Positions 1 to 10,734 are shown, counted from the stretch's first letter. The stretch is DNA of 64,000 nucleotides from Salvia splendens (GCF_004379255.2 NC_056051.1:2134062-2198061), one strand, 5' to 3'. The notes: a model not told the origin generated them from the letters alone. Made by a program: numbers and translations.

Positions 1-697
1 AAAGTGAAGTAAAATCATGCTAATAGTGATGTGTTTTGTTAACGAGAGTGAAGTAAAATCATGCTAAGAGTGATGTGTTTTGTAAACGAGAGTGAAGTAA
101 AATCATAATAAGAGTGATGTGTTTTGTAAACAAGAGTGAAGTAAAATCAGAATAAGAGTGATGTGTTTTGTAAACAAGAGTGAAGTAAAATCAGAATAAG
201 AGTGATGTGTTTTGTAACTAAGAGTGAAGTAAAATCGGAATAAGAGTGATGTGTTTTGTAAACAAGAGTGAAGTAAAATCAGAATAAGAGTGAAGTAAAA
301 TCAGAATAAGAATAAGAGTAATGTGTTTTGTAAACAAGAGTGAAGTAAAATCACAATAAGAGTGAAGTAAAATCAGAATAAGAGTGATGTGTTTTGTAAA
401 CAAGAGTGATATAAAATCATGCTAAGAGTGATGTGTTTTGTAAACAAGAGTGATATAAAATCATGCTAAGAGTGATGTGTTTTGTAGACAAAAGTGATGT
501 GTTTTGTAAACAATAGTGAAGTAAAATAATGCTAAGAGTAATGTGTTTTGTAAACAAGAGTGATGTAAAATCATGCTAAGAGTGATGCGTTTTGTAAACA
601 GGAGAAGTAAAATCATAATAAGAGTGATGTGTTTTGTAAACAAGAGTGAAGTAAAATCATAATAAGAGTGATGTGTTTTGTAAACAAGAGTGAAGTA
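1..697. repeat. 44-bp minisatellite array A1
   Basis: This is a tandem array of a roughly 44-bp unit made of two related 22-bp halves. One half begins AAGAGTGATGTGTTTTGTAA, the other AAGAGTGAAGTAAAATCAGA. Both share AAGAGTGA and GT and differ afterwards. Single halves are sometimes deleted or repeated. The array starts before the window. It is not coding: short ORFs arise because the unit has few stops in some frames. Confidence 0.9.
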
Positions 698-1219
698 GTT
701 ATCAGTGTGTCTTTTTTAGTCTTGTTACTGCAAGTAGTTACATTACATATATGCATGAGATTGTGTATATGTTGCAGCTCCTTTGCTGCTGTAATATTAA
801 TTGATTTTTCATTCTGAATTCTCTGATCAGTTATGAATAGTTTTATTAGGTGAATACTAACTAGCTACTATACCACAACAGTTGGAATTTGATTGAGCAA
901 ATAATTCTTCAATCACTCCTAATACTGTACTCCATAATGTACTAGCTACAGTAGCAGACACAATTAACCGAAGTAGTAATAATTACTTAACACTAATTGT
1001 GGGTATTATACGATTACTAAACTACTATTATACACCATCACAAAAGCAACCTATTGTGACCGCACTAAATTGGCGTTTGATAGGAATTAAATGCGCAAAT
1101 AATCCATTGTTGTATTATAATCTCTCTATCATAATGTCGACAGTCCACAACTCCACCTTTCTTTTTCAATCTTCCAACAAACACTTGAACAACTCTCATC
1201 TCTCATTCAATATCAATGA
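698..1219 (+). promoter_or_regulatory. captured upstream region and 5' leader of alternative oxidase fragment (E1)
   Basis: This AT-rich stretch lies between the minisatellite and the ATG of the AOX-like fragment. It ends in a pyrimidine- and CAA-rich stretch just before the ATG that resembles a plant 5' leader. Identical copies precede the AOX fragments at 3680 and 6138. I infer that promoter-proximal DNA was captured with the first exon. I could not identify a convincing TATA box. Confidence 0.4.
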
Positions 1220-1408
1220 ATGAGTGCGGCGTTGATATGGTGGAGGCGGATGATGAGCTCGGCGGCGGAGCCTACATCGTCGCCGCCTTCATCGGTGAAG
1301 AACAGCGAGTCGCCGGAGGAGAAGGCCGAGAAAGGTGGCGTTGTGGTTTCGAGCTATTGGGGAATTTCGAGACCTAAGATTACGAGGGAGAATTGGAAGG
1401 AGATTTGA
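1220..1408 (+). pseudogene. AOX: alternative oxidase N-terminal gene fragment (in E1)
   Basis: The 62-residue frame ends with SSYWGISRPKITREN. This matches the stretch just before the catalytic domain of plant mitochondrial alternative oxidases, where SYWG is followed by a short basic segment and REDG. The diiron catalytic helices are absent. The frame then runs off into element sequence and stops, so the product cannot be an oxidase. Upstream residues are Ser/Pro/Glu-rich, as in the variable AOX N-terminus. The call rests on this short match only. Confidence 0.6.
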
Positions 1409-1745
1409 AAATCTGGAAGGAAATCTGGAAGGAAATGAAACGTGATTTTGAATTTCATAATGTATTTTCCAAAAATACCCTTGGCCTATTTTAGATTATT
1501 AAAATAAATAATATTTGTTCCATTAAGATGTGTGGCTGAAATTTGTTCTCTAGTTATACACTTAAGATTAGTTATATATCTTGATCACTAACATATTTAG
1601 AGTAGTGATCTATGGCAAATACTCCTTAACCAAATAACTAGAGAACAAATCATAGCCACAAGATCAAAAAATCAAGGGCTAGTATTAATTTTTGAATTTA
1701 AGGAGATATTAGTGCCATTAATCATAAATTTACAATATAATAAAA

Positions 1746-2159
1746 ATGCATGGGTACTATGGTCAAAAGTACAGATCTGTGGCTATAAACTCAATAGAGA
1801 GGCCGATGTCGATTCACGACTTCGCGGTGACGGAGAAGTACGCCGTGATACCGGATATGCAGATCGTGGTGGATCTGTGGCTGATTGTGAGGGGGAGGTC
1901 GCCGGTGGGGGTGGATCGGGAGAAGGTGGCGAGATTAGGGGTTATTTCGAAGTATGCGGAGGATGAGGCAGAGAGCGTGTGGATTGAGGCTGCGGGGTTT
2001 AATCCGCTGCACTGCGTGAATGCGTGGGATGAAGACGGCGGCGACACGGTGTGCGTGGTGGAGACGAATGCGGCGGCAGTGGATCGGTTGATGGAAAACA
2101 TTGATTGTGCGGATATGACGATGGAGATGGTTGTGGTGGATGAAATGGCATGTTATTAG
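1746..2159 (+). pseudogene. CCD4: CCD4-type carotenoid cleavage dioxygenase fragment (in E2)
   Basis: This 137-codon open frame matches an internal part of plant carotenoid cleavage dioxygenase 4. It includes MSIHDFAVTEKYAVIPD, then SPVGVDREKV, KYAEDE and LHCVNAWDED. The two histidines in IHDF and LHCVNAWDE correspond to two of the four iron-ligand histidines of the family. The other two and most of the beta-propeller are missing, so it cannot be active. The first residues (MHGYYGQK) are close to the expected preceding segment. CCD4 genes often lack introns, so capture from genomic DNA is plausible. Near-identical copies lie at 4204-4617 and, inverted, 8467-8880. Confidence 0.8.
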
Positions 2160-2330
2160 TGAGTTGGATGCTTAATTAATCATTTAACCATAACTACAAT
2201 TAAGTGATTAAAAATATGTTAGCCATCAACTAATAATGACACGGTTTATCGATCACTCCGATGCCACTTTCTTCTGTTTCTGCCATGCTTGAATTCGGCA
2301 TTATTGAAATTTGAGTAATTAAATATATTA

Positions 2331-3157
2331 ATAAGAGTGATGTGTTTTGTAAACAAGAGTGAAGTAAAATCAGAATAAGAGTGATGTGTTTTGTAAACAA
2401 GAGTGAAGTAAAATCAGAATAAGAGTGATGTGTTTTGTAAACAAGAGTGAAGTAAAAATCGTAATAAGAGTGATGTGTTTTGTAAACAAGAGTGAAGTAA
2501 AATCAGAATAAGAGTGATGTGTTTTGTGAACAAGAGTGAAGTGTTTTGTGAACAAGAGTGAAGTGTTTTGTGAACAAGAGTGAAGTAAAATCAGAATAAG
2601 AGTGATGTGTTTTGTGAACAAGAGTGAAGTAAAATCAGAATAAGAGTGATGTGTTTTGTGAACAAGAGTGAAGTAAAATCAGAATAAGAGTGATGTGTTT
2701 TGTGAACAAGAGTGAAGTAAAATCAGAATAAGAGTGATGTGTTTTGTGAACAAGAGTGAAGTGTTTTCTGAACAAGAGTGAAGTAAAATCAGAATAAGAG
2801 TGATGTGTTTTGTGAGCAAGAGTGAAGTAAAATCAGAATAAGAGTGATGTGTTTTGTAAACAAGAGTGATATAAAATCATGCTAAGAGTGATGTGTTTTG
2901 TAAACAAGAGTGATATAAAATCATGCTAAGAGTGATGTGTTTTGTAGACAAAAGTGATGTGTTTTGTAAACAATAGTGAAGTAAAATAATGCTAAGAGTA
3001 ATGTGTTTTGTAAACAAGAGTGATGTAAAATCATGATAAGAGTGATGCGTTTTGTAAACAGGAGAAGTAAAATCATAATAAGAGTGATGTGTTTTGTAAA
3101 CAAGAGTGAAGTAAAATCATAATAAGAGTGATGTGTTTTGTAAACAAGAGTGAAGTA
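2331..3157. repeat. 44-bp minisatellite array A2
   Basis: Same dimeric 22+22 bp repeat as A1, here in the middle of E2 between the CCD4 and AOX fragments. Several variants have GTGAACAAG instead of GTAAACAAG, and some half-units are duplicated. Confidence 0.9.
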
Positions 3158-3679
3158 GTTATCAGTGTGTCTTTTTTAGTCTTGTTACTGCAAGTAGTTA
3201 CATTACATATATGCATGAGATTGTGTATATGTTGCAGCTCCTTTGCTGCTGTAATATTAATTGATTTTTCATTCTGAATTCTCTGATCAGTTATGAATAG
3301 TTTTATTAGGTGAATACTAACTAGCTACTATACCACAACAGTTGGAATTTGATTGAGCAAATAATTCTTCAATCACTCCTAATACTGTACTCCATAATGT
3401 ACTAGCTACAGTAGCAGACACAATTAACCGAAGTAGTAATAATTACTTAACACTAATTGTGGGTATTATACGATTACTAAACTACTATTATACACCATCA
3501 CAAAAGCAACCTATTGTGACCGCACTAAATTGGCGTTTGATAGGAATTAAATGCGCAAATAATCCATTGTTGTATTATAATCTCTCTATCATAATGTCGA
3601 CAGTCCACAACTCCACCTTTCTTTTACAATCTTCCAACAAACACTTGAACAACTCTCATCTCTCATTCAATATCAATGA

Positions 3680-3868
3680 ATGAGTGCGGCGTTGATATGG
3701 TGGAGGCGGATGATGAGCTCGGCGGCGGAGCCTACATCGTCGCCGCCTTCATCGGTGAAGAACAGCGAGTCGCCGGAGGAGAAGGCCGAGAAAGGTGGCG
3801 TTGTGGTTTCGAGCTATTGGGGAATTTCGAGACCTAAGATTACGAGGGAGAATTGGAAGGAGATTTGA
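3680..3868 (+). pseudogene. AOX: alternative oxidase N-terminal gene fragment (in E2)
   Basis: Copy of the fragment at 1220-1408 with the same 62-residue translation and the same upstream region (3158-3679). It lies immediately left of the element's 3' subterminal region. Confidence 0.6.
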
Positions 3869-4203
3869 AAATCTGGAAGGAAATCTGGAAGGAAATGAAA
3901 CGTGATTTTGAATTTCATAATGTATTTTCCAAAAATACCCTTGGCCTATTTTAGATTATTAAAATAAATAATATTTGTTCCATTAAGATGTGTGGCTGAA
4001 ATTTGTTCTCTAGTTATACACTTAAGATTAGTTATATCTTGATCACTAACATATTTAGAGTAGTGATCTATGGCAAATACTCCTTAACCAAATAACTAGA
4101 GAACAAATCATAGCCACAAGATCAAAAAATCAAGGGCTAGTATTAATTTTTGAATTTAAGGAGATATTAGTGCCATTAATCATAAATTTACAATATAATA
4201 AAA

Positions 4204-4617
4204 ATGCATGGGTACTATGGTCAAAAGTACAGATCTGTGGCTATAAACTCAATAGAGAGGCCGATGTCGATTCACGACTTCGCGGTGACGGAGAAGTACG
4301 CCGTGATACCGGATATGCAGATCGTGGTGGATCTGTGGCTGATTGTGAGGGGGAGGTCGCCGGTGGGGGTGGATCGGGAGAAGGTGGCGAGATTAGGGGT
4401 TATTTCGAAGTATGCGGAGGATGAGGCAAAGAGCGTGTGGATTGAGGCTGCGGGGTTTAATCCGCTGCACTGCGTGAATGCGTGGGATGAAGACGGCGGC
4501 GACACGGTGTGCGTGGTGGAGACGAATGCGGCGGCAGTGGATCGGTTGATGGAAAACATTGATTGTGCGGATATGACGATGGAGATGGTTGTGGTGGATG
4601 AAATGGCATGTTATTAG
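4204..4617 (+). pseudogene. CCD4: CCD4-type dioxygenase fragment (in E3)
   Basis: Same 137-codon frame as at 1746-2159, with one visible difference: EDEAKSVW instead of EDEAESVW. The frame is still open. Confidence 0.8.
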
Positions 4618-4790
4618 TGAGTTGGATGCTTAATTAATCATTTAACCATAACTACAATTAAGTGATTAAAAATATGTTAGCCATCAACTAATAATGACAC
4701 GGTTTATCGATCACTCCGATGCCACTTTCTTCTGTTTCTGCCATGCTTGAATTCGGCATTATTGAAATTTGAGTAATTAAATATATTAAT

Positions 4791-5615
4791 AAGAGTGATG
4801 TGTTTTGTAAACAAGAGTGAAGTAAAATCAGAATAAGAGTGATGTGTTTTGTAAACAAGAGTGAAGTAAAATCAGAATAAGAGTGATGTGTTTTGTAAAC
4901 AAGAGTGAAGTAAAAATCGTAATAAGAGTGATGTGTTTTGTAAACAAGAGTGAAGTAAAATCAGAATAAGAGTGATGTGTTTTGTGAACAAGAGTGAAGT
5001 GTTTTGTGAACAAGAGTGAAGTGTTTTGTGAACAAGAGTGAAGTAAAATCAGAATAAGAGTGATGTGTTTTGTGAACAAGAGTGAAGTAAAATCAGAATA
5101 AGAGTGATGTGTTTTGTGAACAAGAGTGAAGTAAAATCAGAATAAGAGTGATGTGTTTTGTGAACAAGAGTGAAGTAAAATCAGAATAAGAGTGATGTGT
5201 TTTGTGAACAAGAGTGAAGTGTTTTCTGAACAAGAGTGAAGTAAAATCAGAATAAGAGTGATGTGTTTTGTGAGCAAGAGTGAAGTAAAATCAGAATAAG
5301 AGTGATGTGTTTTGTAAACAAGAGTGATATAAAATCATGCTAAGAGTGATGTGTTTTGTAAACAAGAGTGATATAAAATCATGCTAAGAGTGATGTGTTT
5401 TGTAGACAAAAGTGATGTGTTTTGTAAACAATAGTGAAGTAAAATAATGCTAAGAGTAATGTGTTTTGTAAACAAGAGTGATGTAAAATCATGATAAGAG
5501 TGATGCGTTTTGTAAACAGGAGAAGTAAAATCATAATAAGAGTGATGTGTTTTGTAAACAAGAGTGAAGTAAAATCATAATAAGAGTGATGTGTTTTGTA
5601 AACAAGAGTGAAGTA
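4791..5615. repeat. 44-bp minisatellite array A3
   Basis: The array of E3 is almost base-for-base like A2. This supports recent tandem duplication of the whole element, array included. Confidence 0.9.
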
Positions 5616-6137
5616 GTTATCAGTGTGTCTTTTTTAGTCTTGTTACTGCAAGTAGTTACATTACATATATGCATGAGATTGTGTATATGTTGCAGCTCCT
5701 TTGCTGCTGTAATATTAATTGATTTTTCATTCTGAATTCTCTGATCAGTTATGAATAGTTTTATTAGGTGAATACTAACTAGCTACTATACCACAACAGT
5801 TGGAATTTGATTGAGCAAATAATTCTTCAATCACTCCTAATACTGTACTCCATAATGTACTAGCTACAGTAGCAGACACAATTAACCGAAATAGTAATAA
5901 TTACTTAACACTAATTGTGGGTATTATACGATTACTAAACTACTATTATACACCATCACAAAAGCAACCTATTGTGACCGCACTAAATTGGCGTTTGATA
6001 GGAATTAAATGCGCAAATAATCCATTGTTGTATTATAATCTCTCTATCATAATGTCGACAGTCCACAACTCCACCTTTCTTTTACAATCTTCCAACAAAC
6101 ACTTGAACAACTCTCATCTCTCATTCAATATCAATGA

Positions 6138-6326
6138 ATGAGTGCGGCGTTGATATGGTGGAGGCGGATGATGAGCTCGGCGGCGGAGCCTACATCGTCG
6201 CCGCCTTCATCGGTGAAGAACAGCGAGTCGCCGGAGGAGAAGGCCGAGAAAGGTGGCGTTGTGGTTTCGAGCTATTGGGGAATTTCGAGACCTAAGATTA
6301 CGAGGGAGATTTGGAAGGAGATTTGA
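6138..6326 (+). pseudogene. AOX: alternative oxidase N-terminal gene fragment (in E3)
   Basis: Third copy of the AOX-like fragment, with upstream region 5616-6137. It ends TREIWKEI rather than TRENWKEI. Confidence 0.6.
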
Positions 6327-6505
6327 AAATCTGGAAGGAAATCTGGAAGGAAATGAAACGTGATTTTGAATTTCATAATGTATTTTCCAAAAATACCCTT
6401 GGCCTATTTTAGATTATTAAAATAAATAATATTTGTTCCATTAAGATGTGTGGCTGAAATTTGTTCTCTAGTTATACACTTAAGATTAGTTATATCTTGA
6501 TCACT

Positions 6506-6506
<1 letters not shown>

Positions 6507-6577
<71 letters not shown>
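6507..6577. repeat. (TA)n microsatellite between E3 and E4
   Basis: About 70 bp of almost pure TA separates the 3' ends of E3 (plus) and E4 (minus). The two elements face each other tail to tail across it. Confidence 0.95.
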
Positions 6578-6580
<3 letters not shown>

Positions 6581-6733
6581 GTGATCAAGATATAACTAAT
6601 CTTAAGTGTATAACTAGAGAACAAATCTCAGCCACACATCTTAATGGAACAAATATTATTTATTTTAATTTTAGAAAATATGCTGAGGGTAATTTTGGAA
6701 ATTGCTTTCTTAATTTAAATCTGCGATCAAAAC

Positions 6734-7000
6734 ATGCAAATCTGCGATCAAATTACTCCACAATCTGACCGCCACCGTGTGCCGATCTCTGACCGCCACC
6801 GTGATGCGTCGGAGGCGCTTCGGCAGAGAAACGTGGAGCTAGAGAGGGAGCTCCGGAGCAGCCTGGAGGAGGAGTTGCGGATTTTGATGCATCATCAGCA
6901 GCAACGCCGTCGCCAGTTCCGCGGTCGCCGTGGCACTCGCCGGTGCCCGATAACTGCGATGCCTTGCAGCGGTAGGGTGGAAATTGGCGCAGTTAGCTAA
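6734..7000 (+). pseudogene. coiled-coil fragment resembling LSU (response to low sulfur) proteins
   Basis: The frame contains EALRQRNVELERELRSSLEEE, a charged heptad-like run resembling the N-terminal half of plant LSU-type small coiled-coil proteins. After it the frame becomes basic and loses similarity, as if truncated or frameshifted. In E4 it sits on the strand opposite to the CCD4 fragment. The identification is weak; another small coiled-coil protein could be the donor. Confidence 0.3.
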
Positions 7001-7341
7001 ACAATAGGCATGGAGTTCGAATTCTGTGGATTTGTAACGAATTTGCTGGCCGATCTCGATGCGGAGATGCTGGAAATTAGGGCGGGCGATGATGAGGAGA
7101 TGATGTTTTTTTTGCTTAGTTTAAAGTTGATTCATAAAATTCACAAAAGGCAGTGAGTTTTGATTGCCCTGAGTTTGAGGCATTCGGGTTTATTTGCATT
7201 AGTTTTGATTATGTATGAAATGAAGGCAATCAATTATTATATGTGAATTGTGATTACTTCAATTTAGATTAAATGATTTCTACAGATTTATTTATATAAT
7301 ATAAAAGAATTATTATTTAAAAGAAAGAAAGAAAAACCAAG
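7001..7341 (+). other. remaining right-hand cargo of E4, unassigned
   Basis: A short frame from the ATG at 7011 encodes an acidic stretch (EFCGFVTNLLADLDAEML) before AT-rich DNA. I do not recognise it. It may be more of the captured host sequence. No structural RNA or other signal is visible. Confidence 0.3.
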
Positions 7342-8296
7342 TTTCACTCTTGTTTACAAAACACATCACTCTATTCTGATTTTACTTCACTCTTGCTCAC
7401 AAAACACATCACTCTTATTCTGATTTTACTTCACTCTTGTTCAGAAAACACTTCACTCTTGTTCACAAAACACATCACTCTTATTCTGATTTTACTTCAC
7501 TCTTGTTCACAAAACACATCACTCTTATTCTGATTTTACTTCACTCTTGTTCACAAAACACTTCACTCTTGTTCTGAAAACACTTCACTCTTGTTCACAA
7601 AACACATCACTCTTATTCTGATTTTACTTCACTCTTGTTCACAAAACACATCACTCTTATTCTGATTTTACTTCTTGTTCACAAAACACTTCACTCTTGT
7701 TCACAAAACACTTCACTCTTGTTCACAAAACACATCACTCTTATTCTGATTTTGCTTCACTCTTGTTTACAAAACACATCACTCTTATTCTGATTTTGCT
7801 TCACTCTTGTTTACAAAACACATCACTCTTATTCTGATTTTACTTCACTCTTGCTCACAAAACACATCACTCTTATTCTGATTTTACTTCACTCTTGTTC
7901 AGAAAACACTTCACTCTTGTTCACAAAACACATCACTCTTATTCTGATTTTACTTCACTCTTGTTCACAAAACACATCACTCTTATTCTGATTTTACTTC
8001 ACTCTTGTTCACAAAACACATCACTCTTATTCTGATTTTACTTCACTCTTGTTCACAAAACACTTCACTCTTGTTCACAAAACACTTCACTCTTGTTCAC
8101 AAAACACATCACTCTTATTCTGATTTTACTTCACTCTTGTTTACAAAACACATCACTCTTATTACGATTTTTACTTCACTCTTGTTTACAAAACACATCA
8201 CTCTTATTCTGATTTTACTTCACTCTTGTTTACAAAACACATCACTCTTATTCTGATTTTACTTCACTCTTGTTTACAAAACACATCACTCTTATT
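7342..8296. repeat. 44-bp minisatellite array A4 (inverted)
   Basis: The same unit in reverse complement, seen as CACTCTTGTTTACAAAACAC and TTATTCTGATTTTACTT blocks. This is the longest array of the five, with many GTTCACAAAACACTTCACTC half-unit expansions. Confidence 0.9.
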
Positions 8297-8466
8297 AATA
8301 TATTTAATTACTCAAATTTCAATAATGCCGAATTCAAGCATGGCAGAAACAGAAGAAAGTGGCATCGGAGTGATCGATAAACCGTGTCATTATTAGTTGA
8401 TGGCTAACATATTTTTAATCACTTAATTGTAGTTATGGTTAAATGATTAATTAAGCATCCAACTCA

Positions 8467-8880
8467 CTAATAACATGCCATTTCATCCACCACAACCATC
8501 TCCATCGTCATATCCGCACAATCAATGTTTTCCATCAACCGATCCACTGCCGCCGCATTCGTCTCCACCACGCACACCGTGTCGCCGCCGTCTTCATCCC
8601 ACGCATTCACGCAGTGCAGCGGATTAAACCCCGCAGCCTCAATCCACACACTCTCTGCCTCATCCTCCGCATACTTCGAAATAACCCCCAATCTCGCCAC
8701 CTTCTCCCGATCCACCCCCACCGGCGACCTCCCCCTCACAATCAGCCACAGATCCACCACGATCTGCATATCCGGTATCACGGCGTACTTCTCCGTCACC
8801 GCGAAGTCGTGAATCGACATCGGCCTCTCTATTGAGTTTATAGCCACAGATCTGTACTTTTGACCATAGTACCCATGCAT
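8467..8880 (-). pseudogene. CCD4: CCD4-type dioxygenase fragment (in E4)
   Basis: Inverted copy of the 137-codon CCD4 fragment. It is still open and carries both iron-ligand histidine motifs, like the copies at 1746 and 4204. Confidence 0.8.
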
Positions 8881-9023
8881 TTTTATTATATAGTAAATTT
8901 ATGATTAATGGCACTAATATCTCCTTAAATTCAAAAATTAATACTAGCCCTTGATTTTTTGATCTTGTGGCTATGATTTGTTCTCTAGTTATTTGGTTAA
9001 GGAGTATTTGCCATAGATCACTA

Positions 9024-9026
<3 letters not shown>

Positions 9027-9066
<40 letters not shown>
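9027..9066. repeat. (TA)n microsatellite between E4 and E5
   Basis: A pure TA tract with the 5' ends of E4 (minus) and E5 (plus) on either side. The E5 side begins GGGTCATGATCTATGG. Confidence 0.95.
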
Positions 9067-9070
<4 letters not shown>

Positions 9071-9289
9071 CATGATCTATGGCAAACACCTCTTAACCAT
9101 ATAACTAGAGAACAAATCATAGCCACAAGATCAAGAAAATCAAGGGCTAGTATTAAAACATGTAATTTTCTAATTTAAGGAGAAATTAATTCCCTCAATC
9201 ACAAATTTACTCCACAATAACAAGGCGGGGGTATAATTGTCATTGCAGCTAAAATAATGTCATTGGCAAATTCACAAATTCAATTCGTT

Positions 9290-9600
9290 TGAGAACGAAT
9301 TCTTCGTTGAGCTCCGAGAATCTGAGAATGCGAAGCAGGCGGCGGAGAAGAAGCCATACCGCGGGATTCAGATGCGCAAGTGGGGGAAATGGGTGGCGGA
9401 GATCAGGGAGCCCAACAAGCGCTCCAGAATCTGGCTGGGCTCCTACTCCTCCCACGTCGCCACCGCCCGCGCATACGACACCGCCATCTCCTCCTCCGCG
9501 GCCCCACCGCCCGCCTCAACGTCCCCGACTGCGTCCCCGAGTACTGCCACCAGGACCTCTCCGCCGCCGCCATCAGGAAGAAGGCCACCGAGGATGTTGT
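9290..9600 (+). pseudogene. AP2/ERF (DREB-type) transcription factor fragment with frameshift
   Basis: One frame reads [20 protein letters not shown], then [15 protein letters not shown] and ARAYDTAI. This is the AP2 DNA-binding domain with its YRG and RAYD elements. Near 9490 the domain continues in another frame as [15 protein letters not shown] and then [10 protein letters not shown], as in DREB-subfamily ERF proteins. A one-base-class frameshift therefore breaks the domain. Activation-domain sequence is missing. Donor genes of this family usually lack introns. Confidence 0.8.
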
Positions 9601-9800
9601 ACTGTACTGTAAATGCTTCAGAAAGAAGGGGAATATCTCATACGTGGCTAAGTTGTGTTGATGAATTGATAAAATGTGAAGTTTGGCAGTGCTTATATTG
9701 CTTGTATAATGTTTTGAGGCTCAAATCTTTGGTTGCTCCTCCTCTCTGTAAAAAGCAAGTAATTTGCAGAATGAATAAGGAAGGTTACTTGTGGATGTGA

Positions 9801-10466
9801 TTTTACTTCACTCTTTTGTGAACAGTAAAATCAAAATAAGAGTGATGTCTTTTGTGAACAAGAGTGAAGTAAAATCAGAGTAAGAGTGATGTGTTTTGTG
9901 AACAAGAGTGAAGTAAAATCAGAGTAAGAGTGATGTGTTTTGTGAACAAGAGTGAAGTAAAATCAGAATAAGAGTGAAGTAAAATCAGAATAAGAGTGAT
10001 GTGTTTTGTAAACAAGAGTGAAGTGTTTTCTGAACAAGAGTGATGTGTTTTGTGAACAAGAGTGAAGTAAAATCAGAATAAGAGTGATGTGTTTTGTGAA
10101 CAAGAGTGAAGTAAAATCAGAATAAGAGTGATGTGCTTTGTGAATAAGAGTGAAGTGTTTTCTGAACAAGAGTGAAGTGTTTTGTGAACAAGAGTGAAGT
10201 AAAATCAGAATAAGAGTGATGTGTTTTGTGAACAAGAGTGAAGTAAAATCAGAATAAGAGTGATGTGTTTTGTGAACAAGAGTGAAGTAAAATCAGAATA
10301 AGAGTGATGTGTTTTGTGAACAAGAGTGAAGTGTTTTCTGAACAAGAGTGAAGTGTTTTGTGAACAAGAGTGAAGTAAAATCAGAATAAGAGTGATGTGT
10401 TTTGTGAACAAGAGTGAATTAAAATCAGAATAAGAGTGATGTGTTTTGTGAACAAGAGTGAAGTAA
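9801..10466. repeat. 44-bp minisatellite array A5
   Basis: Central array of E5, same unit and orientation as A1-A3. GTGAACAAG variants predominate. Confidence 0.9.
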
Positions 10467-10734
10467 TTTTTAATCCATGTTGTTTTCGATTTACAATGAC
10501 AAAAGTAAAATTTAATTGAATTCTCGACGAATTTAAACAATATTTCTGTAATTCTAAAGTTGTAATGGAAAAGAGAGTACTTTTTTCACATTGTGAGAAG
10601 AAATAGAAGATCGAAAATGAAATAAACTTCGTCTTTCAAGTTCAAACGAAAAGCGATATGATATGACTATAGCAGCTCCAACACTAGAAAGTGATCAAGA
10701 CCTAATTACCGTATTAAGATATCGGAGAATCCAT

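Larger units (their letters stand above)
1..1590 (+). mobile_element. Micron-like cargo element E1, 3' part (cut by window edge)
   Basis: This is the right-hand part of the first member of a repeated element family. It contains the minisatellite array, then a fragment of an alternative oxidase gene with its upstream region, then the family's 3' subterminal region. That region has the conserved stretch TGGCTGAAATTTGTTCTCTA and ends in TTGATCACTA at 1590. The same sequence recurs in E2 and E3 with a few differences, for example TATATATC here against TATATC. Its 5' half lies outside the window. Confidence 0.75.
1600..4048 (+). mobile_element. Micron-like cargo element E2, complete (about 2.45 kb)
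   Basis: The left end reads GAGTAGTGATCTATGGCAAA and the right end ends TTGATCACTA. The two subterminal regions share an inverted block around AACTAGAGAACAAATC followed by AGCCACA, so the element has terminal and subterminal inverted repeats. Order: left end, CCD4 fragment (plus), 44-bp minisatellite, AOX upstream region plus AOX fragment (plus), right end. No transposase is encoded. E1, E2 and E3 are head-to-tail with the same 9-bp spacer (ACATATTTA), suggesting tandem duplication of about 2,458 bp rather than separate insertions. Family naming is by analogy to (TA)n-targeting Micron elements of rice. Confidence 0.7.
4058..6506 (+). mobile_element. Micron-like cargo element E3, complete
   Basis: Third head-to-tail copy, about 2,458 bp after E2, with the same order: left end, CCD4 fragment, minisatellite, AOX region, right end. 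It differs from E2 by scattered single bases only. Its right end, TTGATCACTA, runs into a long (TA)n tract. Confidence 0.75.
6578..9026 (-). mobile_element. Micron-like cargo element E4, inverted
   Basis: This member runs in the opposite direction. Its 3' end (GTAGTGATCAAGATATAACT as read on plus) lies at 6578 and its 5' end at 9026, where CCATAGATCACTACTC meets another (TA)n tract. In element orientation the order is left end, CCD4 fragment, minisatellite, a different right-hand cargo (LSU-like fragment plus unassigned sequence), right end. So the left cargo is shared with E2/E3 while the right cargo is replaced. Confidence 0.7.

Noticed and set aside
1..8296. CRISPR-like array (short repeats with spacers)
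   Set aside because: This is a plant genome; the units are contiguous minisatellite repeats without unique spacers, and no cas genes are present.
1600..9026. CACTA transposon because of the words CACTA/TAGTG at the ends
   Set aside because: The orientation is reversed (elements begin TAGTG and end CACTA), and E5 ends differently (GGGT..ACCC). TIRs next to (TA)n fit better. Helitron was also dropped because of the TIRs.
1..10540. Many ORFs of 60-111 residues with FTKHITLILILLHS-type repeats
   Set aside because: They are translations of the 44-bp minisatellite. They have no start context and no similarity, and occur on both orientations with the array.
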